From Saprospiraceae bacterium (GTDB lineage: Bacteria; Bacteroidota; Bacteroidia; Chitinophagales; Saprospiraceae), in assembly GCA_024103005.1 (NCBI GenBank), contig JAGFJA010000021.1, forward strand, positions 124,001 through 188,000: DNA of 64,000 bases. The letters are read 5' to 3'. Below, one piece after another: positions 1-8,748 of this stretch. The number at the start of each line of letters is the position of its first letter. Position 1 is the stretch's first letter. Position numbers and translations under genes: made by a program. The notes below the pieces were generated by a model that worked only from the letters and a program-made list of their open reading frames with translations, was not told the DNA's origin and did no database searches.

Positions 1-76
1 CAACTGATTTTTCAGGCAACAGATCACAATTCTCAAGGCTATCTAATTCGGTGACTGAGTCATCTATTATTTCCAT
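1..76 (-). CDS. 5' end of an unidentified gene (cut by window edge)
   Basis: An ATG on the minus strand opens a frame of 25 codons that stays open to the window edge. The visible peptide is acidic (MEIIDDSVTELDSLENCDL and on) with no signal peptide. It starts 26 bases after the stop codon of the penicillin-binding protein gene on the same strand, a spacing that fits an operon. Too little is visible to name a family, and the frame could still be chance. Confidence 0.4.
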   Translation of the reverse strand, partial: MEIIDDSVTELDSLENCDLLPEKSV

Positions 77-102
77 TTATTCTAATAAATTAGATTAAAA
101 AA

Positions 103-2544
103 TTATTCGGTTTCAGACTTATCAGCTTTCTTTTTCTTTCTCTCAAATAACTTATCAAAAAATTTCTTTGTTTTTGAAGTATCTTTTATTTCAGTGCCAT
201 CTGAGTTCTTATCAAGAATACCATGTTCATTCCCCTCAACTTTTAATGAATCCAAACCCAGAGAATCTACCTGAGTCGTATCTGCGACGTAGTTGGTAAA
301 GGCACAATTCAACTTAGCTCTGGATTCTTCTGACAAAGGTGCAAACTTTTCTATGACATATTTTTCAAGAGATTTATCTTTCTCCACCTTATTCAAAAAT
401 TTACCAACAATGGGCAAAGCTGTAAAGGCACCAGTGAAGTTTCCATTCAAATGAATTTCCGGAAATTCCCCTCCAACCCAAGCACCTGCAATCAATCCAG
501 GGTTAGATGCAATAAACCAGCCGTCACTACAATCCTGGCTTGTTCCTGTTTTACCTGCAAGATCTTCTTTAACCTGATATTTCCATTTAACTGAGCCGCC
601 TGTGCCCTGATTAATTACTCCCTGCATCATCGATCTAATCATATCGGCGTTTTCCGGATTCATTACCTGATCGTTCACTTTTAAACTCAAATCAGTATTA
701 TCGATTATCACATTTCCATCTGAGTCAACTACTTTAACTATGTATTTTATAACCGGCCTGTTACCGTGATTGACGAGTGTGGAATAAGCTCTTATCATAT
801 CAAAAAGAGAAATATCGACAGCACCTAAGCTAACGGAAGGCTCATAAGGTATGTTTGAAGTTATTCCCAGTTTTTTAGCAAAATCAACAACTGTGTCAAT
901 CCCTGTTTTCAACATTATATCAACAGTAGCGCAATTCAGAGACTTGGCAAGAGCTCCGGCCATAGAATATTGACCGCCATAGCCACCCTCAAAGTTTTTA
1001 GGCGACCAATTATCAAACTGAGGATATGTCTTTTGAGTGTTATCGTAATAATCACATGGGTTCAGACCTTTTTCCAGTGCAGCGGCATAAACGATAGGTT
1101 TCATGGTAGAACCAACATGTCGCTGTGCTTTCACATGATCATATTGAAAAAATTTATTATCAATACCTCCCACCCAGGCCTTAATAAATCCAGTCTGTGG
1201 CTCAGCAGCAAGAAATCCAGCAGATAAAAATTGCAAATAATAGATAAGTGAATCTTTCGGGCTGAGGGTCATTTTTTTCTCACCGGTGGTACTATAGACA
1301 ACCATTTCCCTTGGAGCATTAAAGACACTGTCTATATAGTGGCTAGACATACCTGCCTTTGCAAGATACTTATATCTCTCGGTATTCATAACAGCCTTAT
1401 TTAAAAAGGCAGTATCCTTCCAGGGCAATTTAATCCATCTCATTTGTTGGGTATAAAGATCCTGAAGTTCCTTCATTTGTTCACTTACAGCCTCTTCAGC
1501 ATATTTCTGCATGGAGAGGTTGATCGAAGTATATACTCTAAGCCCGTCGGTATAAATATTATACTCTGAACCATCACTCTTTTTAAGCTTACTCAATTGA
1601 TTTTCCAGGTCAATTCTTGCGAATTCTCTGAAGTAAGTAGCTATCCCTTCTGTATGGGTTTCATTGACATAATGCAATTTTATATCCAGCTTAGATAATG
1701 AATCGAGACTATTTTTTGTTAAGTAACCATACCTTTCCATCTTTGAAAGAACAGTATTCCGCCTTTTCTTAGCAAGGTCCATATTGTTCAGAGGATTATA
1801 CTTTGTCGTAGCTTTGAGCATTCCCACCAAAGTGGCTGATTCTTCAGGTTTCAGATGAATTGGTGTTGTGCTGAAATATTGTTTTGCCGCTACATCAATA
1901 CCAAACACATTTCCTCCAAAAGACACTGTATTAAAATACATGGTTAGCAACTTCTCTTTCGAGTACATTTTTTCAAGTCTCTGAGCGATGATAATTTCTC
2001 TGATTTTATTTATCAAAGTAGTACCTCTCCAGTATGTTCTTCTTTTAAATAGATTCTTTGCCAATTGCTGACTTATCGTACTCCCTCCACCTGATGCACT
2101 TTCCTTAAGCAGGATTGTTTTAAACAGCACGCGCATCCATGATTTCCAATCAATTCCATTATGTTCGTAATATCTGATATCCTCAGTGGCTATTAAGGCG
2201 TGAATCAGATTTTCAGGTAAAGAATCAAAAGTTGTATTTGTCCTGTTTTCAATGTAATATCTTCCAATGATTGTAGTACCGTCATCGGCAAATAACTCTG
2301 TACCTTCAGGATTATTTATCTCAGCCAGTTCCTCATCTGATGGCATGCCGCCAAAAACGCCTATTCTGGCTGTAAAAATCAATAAAAACAAGCCAAGAAG
2401 GCAAGTTATTAAGACACTCATTCCACTTTTAAGGACAAAGTTTAGCTTTGGTTTAGTCTTTAAAAATGAATCTATTTTTGAGACCAAATTTCGAAAGGAA
2501 GTCAAAAATGTTTGAATAGATTTATTTAAGTAACTTTCAGCCAT
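103..2544 (-). CDS. Class A penicillin-binding protein (PBP1A-type, transglycosylase/transpeptidase)
   Basis: Bifunctional enzyme that polymerises lipid II glycan strands and crosslinks peptides at the outer face of the inner membrane. The 813-residue protein has a short cytoplasmic end, one membrane anchor (about residues 39-60), then a GT51 glycosyltransferase domain with the catalytic Glu121 in ATEDIRYYEHNGID and the GGSTISQQ motif at 153-160. The transpeptidase domain carries all three penicillin-binding motifs: STMK (Ser479 nucleophile), SLN (535-537) and KTGT (665-668). The last 70 or so residues are charged and end in a Lys-rich tail, not needed for catalysis and common in Bacteroidota homologues. 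It starts at a clear ATG. The gene may lead into the cut gene at the window edge. Family assignment is secure; which paralogue (1A versus 1C) is less so, though length and domain order favour 1A. Confidence 0.95.
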   Translation of the reverse strand: MAESYLNKSIQTFLTSFRNLVSKIDSFLKTKPKLNFVLKSGMSVLITCLLGLFLLIFTARIGVFGGMPSDEELAEINNPEGTELFADDGTTIIGRYYIENRTNTTFDSLPENLIHALIATEDIRYYEHNGIDWKSWMRVLFKTILLKESASGGGSTISQQLAKNLFKRRTYWRGTTLINKIREIIIAQRLEKMYSKEKLLTMYFNTVSFGGNVFGIDVAAKQYFSTTPIHLKPEESATLVGMLKATTKYNPLNNMDLAKKRRNTVLSKMERYGYLTKNSLDSLSKLDIKLHYVNETHTEGIATYFREFARIDLENQLSKLKKSDGSEYNIYTDGLRVYTSINLSMQKYAEEAVSEQMKELQDLYTQQMRWIKLPWKDTAFLNKAVMNTERYKYLAKAGMSSHYIDSVFNAPREMVVYSTTGEKKMTLSPKDSLIYYLQFLSAGFLAAEPQTGFIKAWVGGIDNKFFQYDHVKAQRHVGSTMKPIVYAAALEKGLNPCDYYDNTQKTYPQFDNWSPKNFEGGYGGQYSMAGALAKSLNCATVDIMLKTGIDTVVDFAKKLGITSNIPYEPSVSLGAVDISLFDMIRAYSTLVNHGNRPVIKYIVKVVDSDGNVIIDNTDLSLKVNDQVMNPENADMIRSMMQGVINQGTGGSVKWKYQVKEDLAGKTGTSQDCSDGWFIASNPGLIAGAWVGGEFPEIHLNGNFTGAFTALPIVGKFLNKVEKDKSLEKYVIEKFAPLSEESRAKLNCAFTNYVADTTQVDSLGLDSLKVEGNEHGILDKNSDGTEIKDTSKTKKFFDKLFERKKKKADKSETE

Positions 2545-2648
2545 TTAAAGGTACATGATAATATCAGAAAAAAATTAAATACAGAATAAAACGTAAATAT
2601 AAGAAGGTTAATGATAGAAATATCAACAAAAATAGTTCACAAAAAAAA

Positions 2649-2678
2649 CCGTGTTCTGGCATTTTATCCAAAACACGG
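2649..2678 (-). terminator. Rho-independent terminator after rpsA
   Basis: Read on the minus strand, CCGTGTT pairs with AACACGG around a 16-base loop that can itself form a small inner TGG/CCA stem, and the hairpin is followed at once by eight T residues (plus-strand A run at 2641-2648). It sits about 30 bases beyond the rpsA stop codon. Confidence 0.85.
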
Positions 2679-2710
2679 TATTATTTAACACTTTTGTATA
2701 ATTAAAATAA

Positions 2711-4654
2711 TTAAGCTTCGTCGCTTTTTTCTTCCGGAGCTTCTTCTTCTGATTTAGCTTCAGTTTTAGCGGCTTTCTTTGTTGACTTAGCAGCAGGCTT
2801 TTCTTTAACTACTTCTGCTTTTTTCTCCCCGGCCTCATCGAACTGTTGTTTTAATTGAGAGAAGGCATCCATGTCACCAAGGGTTGTCTTTTCTATTTTA
2901 GCTTGCTGAGACTTGATAGCTGCTTTAGTTTCATTATCAGCAGATTCCTTTTCTCTCTTAATTAAATTATCAGCTTCTTTTTTAATATCCTCCAGGTATC
3001 TCTGGTGTGAAACTAAGATACGTTTATCATCCCGGTTAAATTCGATAACTTTAACAGTTAAAGTCTCATCAACTTCAGCTGTAGTACCATCCTCTTTCTT
3101 AATATGCTTGATTGGCGCGAAAGCTTCAAGACCGTATGGTAACTGCACGGTAGCCCCTTTGTCATCACGTCTAACGACAGTAGCTTCATGGTAGGATCCT
3201 ATTGGGAATACAGATTCGAAAGCATCCCAAGGGTTTTCTTCAATCTGCTTATGGCTTAAAGATAATTTTCTGTTTGCCTTATCAATTTCCATGATAACCA
3301 CTTCAATTTCATCACCCACTCGAGTAAATTCTGAAGGATGTGAAAATCTCTTAGTCCATGAAAGGTCAGAAATATGAACCATACCACCGATGCCATTGGC
3401 TATTTCCACAAATACGCCATATGGGGTTAGATTCTTAACTATTCCGGTATGTCTGCTATTAACCGGATATTTTTCTTCGATTTCATTCCATGGATCTTCC
3501 TGCAGCTGTTTCAAACTAAGAGACATTTTACGCTCATCACGGTCAATAGTCACTACTTTTGCTTCATACTCCTGATCCATCTTAAAGAAATCACGAGCTA
3601 CAACAGGCTGAGTACTCCAGGAAACTTCAGTGACGTGAATCAAACCTTCTACTCCGGGACTAACTTCCAGGAATGCTCCGTAGTCTTCAACATTTACAAT
3701 CTTTCCCTTGACAATTGAACCTTCAACAATGTCCATACCAAGCACGTCCCAAGGATGTGGAGTCAACTGCTTAAGACCGAGGGAAATACGTTTTTTATTC
3801 TCATCAAAATCTAAAACTACTACGTTAATCTTATCATTTATCTGAAGTACTTCCTCAGGATGATTTATTCTACCCCAGCTAATATCAGTAATATAAAGTA
3901 ATCCGTCCACTCCACCTAAATCCATAAATGCTCCAAAGTCAGTTATATTCTTAACGACACCTTCCAATACCTGACCTTTTTCCAATCCCGCGATAATCTG
4001 ATCTCTTTGCTCAGCAATATCGCTTTCTATCAGAGCTTTATGAGAAACAACAGCATTCTTAATAGTTTCATTAATTTTAACTACTTTAAACTCCATTGTT
4101 TTACCGACATAAGCATCATAATCAATGATTGGCTTAATATCAATTTGTGAGCCCGGTAAGAACGTCTCAAGACCATAGGCATCAACTATTAAACCACCTT
4201 TGGTCTTAGATATTACGATACCTTTAATTATAGTTCCATTGTTATAGGAATCGACAATTGTATCCCAGGCAATAAGTAATTTAGCTTTTTTACGTGATAA
4301 TACTAATTGCCCTCTTGAATCTTCTTGATTCTCAACATAAACATCCACATAATCACCCACTTTCAGATCAGGAGTATCTCTGAATTCTGATAATGAAATG
4401 ATACCGTCAGACTTATAGTTAATATCCAAAACAACATCGCCACCACTGATAGATTTAACAAGACCTTTTACAATCTCGTTGTCTTTAATGGAAGTCAGTG
4501 TCTTCTCATATTCATCTAAATACTTTTGTGTTTCTTCTGCAGGGTATTCAATATGATTTTTCTTGTTGATGCTCCAATCAAATGCATCATGTGCAGTTTT
4601 GGGCTGAGGAGTAGTTTCGGGTGATTCTTGAAGTAGATTCTCATTTTCTTGCAT
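2711..4654 (-). CDS. rpsA: 30S ribosomal protein S1
   Basis: RNA-binding ribosomal protein that helps recruit mRNA to the 30S subunit. The 647-residue protein shows six S1 (OB-fold) repeats in a row. The central repeats are the most canonical, with VVKNITDFGAFMDLG, IVNVEDYGAFLEV and IVKNLTPYGVFVEI each followed by a GL(I/L)HVS/IT-type stretch. The first two repeats are more divergent, as expected for the ribosome-binding end of S1. The C-terminal 100 residues are a charged Lys/Glu/Ala-rich tail. I chose the ATG at 4654; a TTG nine codons upstream in frame (4681) would add MFNLKKTDS. A TACCTTTG promoter element lies about 40 bases upstream and a strong terminator follows, so it is probably a single-gene unit. 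In a phylum that mostly lacks Shine-Dalgarno sites, S1 is expected to matter greatly for initiation. Confidence 0.95.
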   Translation of the reverse strand: MQENENLLQESPETTPQPKTAHDAFDWSINKKNHIEYPAEETQKYLDEYEKTLTSIKDNEIVKGLVKSISGGDVVLDINYKSDGIISLSEFRDTPDLKVGDYVDVYVENQEDSRGQLVLSRKKAKLLIAWDTIVDSYNNGTIIKGIVISKTKGGLIVDAYGLETFLPGSQIDIKPIIDYDAYVGKTMEFKVVKINETIKNAVVSHKALIESDIAEQRDQIIAGLEKGQVLEGVVKNITDFGAFMDLGGVDGLLYITDISWGRINHPEEVLQINDKINVVVLDFDENKKRISLGLKQLTPHPWDVLGMDIVEGSIVKGKIVNVEDYGAFLEVSPGVEGLIHVTEVSWSTQPVVARDFFKMDQEYEAKVVTIDRDERKMSLSLKQLQEDPWNEIEEKYPVNSRHTGIVKNLTPYGVFVEIANGIGGMVHISDLSWTKRFSHPSEFTRVGDEIEVVIMEIDKANRKLSLSHKQIEENPWDAFESVFPIGSYHEATVVRRDDKGATVQLPYGLEAFAPIKHIKKEDGTTAEVDETLTVKVIEFNRDDKRILVSHQRYLEDIKKEADNLIKREKESADNETKAAIKSQQAKIEKTTLGDMDAFSQLKQQFDEAGEKKAEVVKEKPAAKSTKKAAKTEAKSEEEAPEEKSDEA

Positions 4655-4695
4655 GGAATCCGTTTTTTTAAGGTTAAACAATAATTTTAGCGCCG

Positions 4696-4703
4696 CAAAG
4701 GTA
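4696..4703 (-). promoter_or_regulatory. Putative -7 promoter element for rpsA
   Basis: On the minus strand the sequence reads TACCTTTG, a match to the Bacteroidota -7 consensus TANNTTTG, placed about 40 bases before the rpsA ATG. I do not see a convincing -33 TTTG at the right distance. Confidence 0.45.
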
Positions 4704-4794
4704 CAATATTTTACTTATTGAAAAAGAATAATTTATAATTTTTTCAAATAAAATTATCCTTAACTATGACATAACCATCTGCCAAAATAAAAAA

Positions 4795-4824
4795 ACCGGC
4801 CTTCCTTATCAAAAGATGGCCGGT
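4795..4824 (-). terminator. Rho-independent terminator after the SprB-repeat protease gene
   Basis: ACCGGCC pairs with GGCCGGT around a 16-base loop, and on the minus strand the hairpin is followed by a T-rich run (TTTTTTTATTTT). It lies 25 bases past the protease stop codon. Confidence 0.85.
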
Positions 4825-4849
4825 CACTAAAGGATTACGATTTATAAAA

Positions 4850-7800
4850 TCAATGCTTAACTATCAACTTAGTCACATACCATTGGTCCCCATTTTCAAC
4901 CTTAAGTATATAAGTACCACATACCAACATGTCTGTTTTAACCTGAACTGACCTTTCATTTGTTGTTTGCAAGGTTTGTTCAACCTTACCTAAAATATTG
5001 TAAATAGTAATTTTGCTATTTATTATATCATCAGATCTTATAACTACATTGTCATCCGTTGGATTGGGATAAACAGTTATAGGAGATTTGCTCCAGCCTG
5101 ATACACCTAATTTTACACTTACTGTAATTTCATTGCCGATTAGGACACATCCATTTTTATCCTTTACCTTCACCTGATATACTCCAGGAGCCAAATTATC
5201 AGGATCTTGCTCTGTAGAAATGACTTCTCCGTTCTTAGTCCATTCATAAGTATATTCAGGAGTTCCTCCTGTAACACTAATATTTATTGTTCCATCATTT
5301 GCCTGCTCGGAAGTTGCATCAGTAACTGAAATCAACTCAAGTACGATAGGCGCCGGATTTGTTATATTAAATGTATCTGATGAAGTACAACCATTACCGT
5401 CAGAAATAGTCACACTATATGTCCCCTCACCTAAATTATTGATGGAAGAAGTCGTTGCGCCTGTACTCCAGAGAATAGTATATGGCTGAACCAACCCAAT
5501 AGTATCAACTTTTGCTGACCCGTTATTTACATTATTACATAACATGTTTTGTGTAGATAATTTCACAGACAATCCTTCAGTTACTGTTATATTAAAGCTG
5601 CAGGTATTCTTATTTCCTGATTGATCCGTTACTTCATAAGCTACTATAGTAACACCTATCGGAAATACTGTCCCTTTAGTGTATCCTTCAGTCTGGGTAG
5701 TGGAAGCAACAAGGCAATTATCTGAGGTTACAGGTTCGTCCCAAAATGGAGCTCCCTGACAAATACCATGGGTAAAGCTATCAGGACATGTTATTTGTGG
5801 AGCAATCGTATCCTTTACAGTAACATTAAGAACTGATTGAGTAAAATTTCCTGCATTGTCAGTTCCTGTAGCAATAACACTCACTTGTCCCAAATTACTG
5901 CAATCAAATGTAAGTTTATCCAACACAAGTGATGCCAGGCTACAATTATCAGTAAATAAATCTGATGGCAACACCCAGTTCAGGTCAGCCAAACCATTAT
6001 CATCCAAATAAATTGTCAAATTAGTATTCGTGGCTACAGGAGGTTGATTATCAACTGAGTTTAGGACATAGGTTTGAGCTTTTACACATTGATGTGAATC
6101 GGTAATGGTAACCGTATAGGTACCGGCACCAATATTCTCAATACTTTGAGTAGTAGCCCCATTAGACCATATATAATTATACCCGGGATTTCCGCCTGAT
6201 ACGGTAAGTGAAATAGATCCATTGCTATCGTCGCAGGTCGGGAATTCAAAATCTGGTGTAACAGATATTGCTGTCGGCGATTTAATTTCTACTGACTTAA
6301 CCACATTACATATTGCATCGGTAACCGTAACTGTGTAAGTGCCAGCTGCCAAACCGGATATAGTCTGACTTGTAGCGCCTGTGGACCAATTGTATGTATA
6401 AGTACCTGAATGGTTGCCAACATTGGCTATTGCAACTCCGTCATTTGCTCCTGCGCATGTCAGGTCAGTCTTTGTGGTCCCGACTTCAAGAACGCATTCT
6501 TCAGACTCGATTGAAAAGCTTAGTATTAACTGACATCCATGATCATCCGTAACTGTAACTGAATAATTTCCGACGGCCAGCCCGGTAATTTTTTTACCGG
6601 AAGCTCCGTTTGACCAAGAGTATGAATAGTTAGGGCTACCACCATTAATATTTGCCTCTGCTGTTCCATCTGAGGCGTTTGGATTAGTTGTTTTTGTAGT
6701 AACTACCTGACCAACTAACGGAGTTGGCTCAACTATCGTAATTGTTTTTGTCTCCTGGCAGTTGTTTGCATCAGTAACGGTTACGACATAATCTCCGGGT
6801 CCAAGAACCGTCCTTACCTGATCGGTACTACCATTTTCCCACAAATAAAAATAACCGGGTGTACCACCATTGCCACTTACATATATTGAGCCGTTATTTG
6901 CTCCTGCGCATGAAATCTGAGATACTTCTTCCGTAATAAATAAAAGGTCGGGCTGTGTTACGGTAAATGTACTCACTTCAGCACACTGATTGGCATCAGT
7001 AACCGTAAGGCTATATACACCCGCAGGTATGTTCGTCAGTGTAGAAGAATTAACACCCGTATTCCAATGGTAATTATATCCGGGAGTACCGCCATTTGCA
7101 TTTGCTATAATAACGCCATTTGACATCCCGTAACACGTCACCGGGGTAACAGTGCCTTGAATCGTTACAGGGCTAGGCTGATCGACCGTAAACGAAGCTT
7201 CGCCGGGGCAGCCAGCTGCATCAACAATAGAAACTGTATAAGTCCCTGCTGTCAAATTCAGAATATCTTTCGTTGTTGCACCGTTTGACCAGGTATAGGA
7301 ATAAGGAGGAGTTCCTTCCGTCGGCTCATTCAAAATAATCTGACCATTGTTATTACCATTGCAAGTAACATTTTGAATACTTGCAGTTAAAACAAAGGTT
7401 GGACATTGACCAACACAGTCAGACAAACAATTAGCACTCGCAACTTTATTGCGGATTTTATCACCGGGGAGTGGACCAAAGCCATTGGAAAAGTTGATTC
7501 CATAACTTGTCAAGTGACAATAACTCATTATTGTACCGCCATTTGTAGGAGCTGGACCGGGATTGCAACTACCTTCCGGTGTATAACAATTGTCTATAGC
7601 TCCTCCCGGCCATCCACACCAATGGGTATGCGGTGAACCTATGTTGTGACCTAATTCATGGGTAACTACTTCAACAGTCCATGAATAATTAGGAAAATTG
7701 CTGTAACTCATGCTTATATCAGAATAGCTATGTTTGTAAGTATTATTGCAAAGTACATTTAACCACGCAACACCACCATTTCCGTTATTTGTCTTTGCAA

Positions 7801-8689
7801 GCAATTGTGCAATATTCCCATTAAAAGAAGTTCGGTAATCTGTATAAAAATCCAATGCATCACCTGAGCTATTTGTTGGGAAAGGATCTTGAGTTGTCCA
7901 TACATTTATTTCAGAAATAGCTACATTGACATCTTCATTATCATATAACGTAGAGACAACATTAAAAAACCCATTAACATAATTTTGGACTGCAGAAACA
8001 CTTCCCTTATTCTGAAAAATTGAATATGATGTTTCGAAATAAATATTTACACAGTCATTTGCATCTCTTTGTTCCAATTGATCTGAGTCAGTGTCGGGTG
8101 ACTCATCTGTATCCATCACCCCACATTTAAAATTATATTTATATGCCAAAGAAGATGCCTTGTATATAACATGCATATCGCCTTTATCCGCCTTTCCAAG
8201 ATCAAATTGTCCTTCCTGAGAGGATATCACTCCGCTCATCTCATCTTTAAAAAAGCTGAGTGCTACAATACTATTATCCTCTCCAATAACTTTTCCCCTA
8301 TAAAAAGCAGCTTTGTTCATTGCATATTTTTCGCCCGTATTGGTTGTTACAATTGCTGACTTTTTATATGGTTTTTTATTGTACATTATTACAGTCAATT
8401 CCTTACCTTCAGTACCATATGGAATTTTCATCCGAACCAAATCAGGTTGCTTGTCTATGATTTCGTCTATAACACCTGAGGCAGGTCTGAAGAACAAAGC
8501 ATCCCCTTCAACATGTATGCCTGATTGAATTGCGTCATTTCTTGTAAATGTTTTGTTGATGACATTGACGTCTGAAATTTCGCTGTAAATTTTTCTTATT
8601 TCAATCTCCCCTGCTAATCGGTTTTGAGCTGAAAGAAATAGTGGTAAATTCAATATTACTATTAAATTTAAAAATAAAAATAGCCTCAT
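4850..8689 (-). CDS. Secreted zinc metalloprotease with SprB and HYR repeats and a T9SS sorting domain
   Basis: A 1279-residue secreted protein. A signal peptide (about residues 1-21, ending LFLSA before Gln22) is followed by a propeptide-like region and a reprolysin-type zinc metalloprotease domain with HELGHNIGSPH (His344, Glu345, His348, His354) and a Met-turn IMSY (Met388), so the metzincin active site is intact. From about residue 434 come six SprB-type repeats of roughly 70-75 residues (core pattern GGTPxYxYxWSNGAxT ... GxYxVTVTDxxGC), then two HYR-like modules, then two more SprB repeats. The last 75 residues (YPNPTDDNVVI ... GTYILKV) form a type A T9SS C-terminal sorting domain, so export across the outer membrane and surface attachment or release are expected. 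The repeats resemble those of the gliding adhesin SprB, but the catalytic domain makes this an enzyme, perhaps adhesive as well. The substrate is unknown. It is flanked by its own terminator. Confidence 0.93.
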   Translation of the reverse strand: MRLFLFLNLIVILNLPLFLSAQNRLAGEIEIRKIYSEISDVNVINKTFTRNDAIQSGIHVEGDALFFRPASGVIDEIIDKQPDLVRMKIPYGTEGKELTVIMYNKKPYKKSAIVTTNTGEKYAMNKAAFYRGKVIGEDNSIVALSFFKDEMSGVISSQEGQFDLGKADKGDMHVIYKASSLAYKYNFKCGVMDTDESPDTDSDQLEQRDANDCVNIYFETSYSIFQNKGSVSAVQNYVNGFFNVVSTLYDNEDVNVAISEINVWTTQDPFPTNSSGDALDFYTDYRTSFNGNIAQLLAKTNNGNGGVAWLNVLCNNTYKHSYSDISMSYSNFPNYSWTVEVVTHELGHNIGSPHTHWCGWPGGAIDNCYTPEGSCNPGPAPTNGGTIMSYCHLTSYGINFSNGFGPLPGDKIRNKVASANCLSDCVGQCPTFVLTASIQNVTCNGNNNGQIILNEPTEGTPPYSYTWSNGATTKDILNLTAGTYTVSIVDAAGCPGEASFTVDQPSPVTIQGTVTPVTCYGMSNGVIIANANGGTPGYNYHWNTGVNSSTLTNIPAGVYSLTVTDANQCAEVSTFTVTQPDLLFITEEVSQISCAGANNGSIYVSGNGGTPGYFYLWENGSTDQVRTVLGPGDYVVTVTDANNCQETKTITIVEPTPLVGQVVTTKTTNPNASDGTAEANINGGSPNYSYSWSNGASGKKITGLAVGNYSVTVTDDHGCQLILSFSIESEECVLEVGTTKTDLTCAGANDGVAIANVGNHSGTYTYNWSTGATSQTISGLAAGTYTVTVTDAICNVVKSVEIKSPTAISVTPDFEFPTCDDSNGSISLTVSGGNPGYNYIWSNGATTQSIENIGAGTYTVTITDSHQCVKAQTYVLNSVDNQPPVATNTNLTIYLDDNGLADLNWVLPSDLFTDNCSLASLVLDKLTFDCSNLGQVSVIATGTDNAGNFTQSVLNVTVKDTIAPQITCPDSFTHGICQGAPFWDEPVTSDNCLVASTTQTEGYTKGTVFPIGVTIVAYEVTDQSGNKNTCSFNITVTEGLSVKLSTQNMLCNNVNNGSAKVDTIGLVQPYTILWSTGATTSSINNLGEGTYSVTISDGNGCTSSDTFNITNPAPIVLELISVTDATSEQANDGTINISVTGGTPEYTYEWTKNGEVISTEQDPDNLAPGVYQVKVKDKNGCVLIGNEITVSVKLGVSGWSKSPITVYPNPTDDNVVIRSDDIINSKITIYNILGKVEQTLQTTNERSVQVKTDMLVCGTYILKVENGDQWYVTKLIVKH

Positions 8690-8748
8690 CTGATAAAATT
8701 AAATGAATTTTAAATTATTAAAAATTATAGGAAGGATGCTTTATATAT

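Noticed and set aside
5100-7400. Repeating pattern that could be taken for a DNA-level repeat array or CRISPR
   Set aside because: The periodicity of about 210-225 bases comes from SprB protein repeats; the DNA copies are diverged and there are no constant short repeats with unique spacers.
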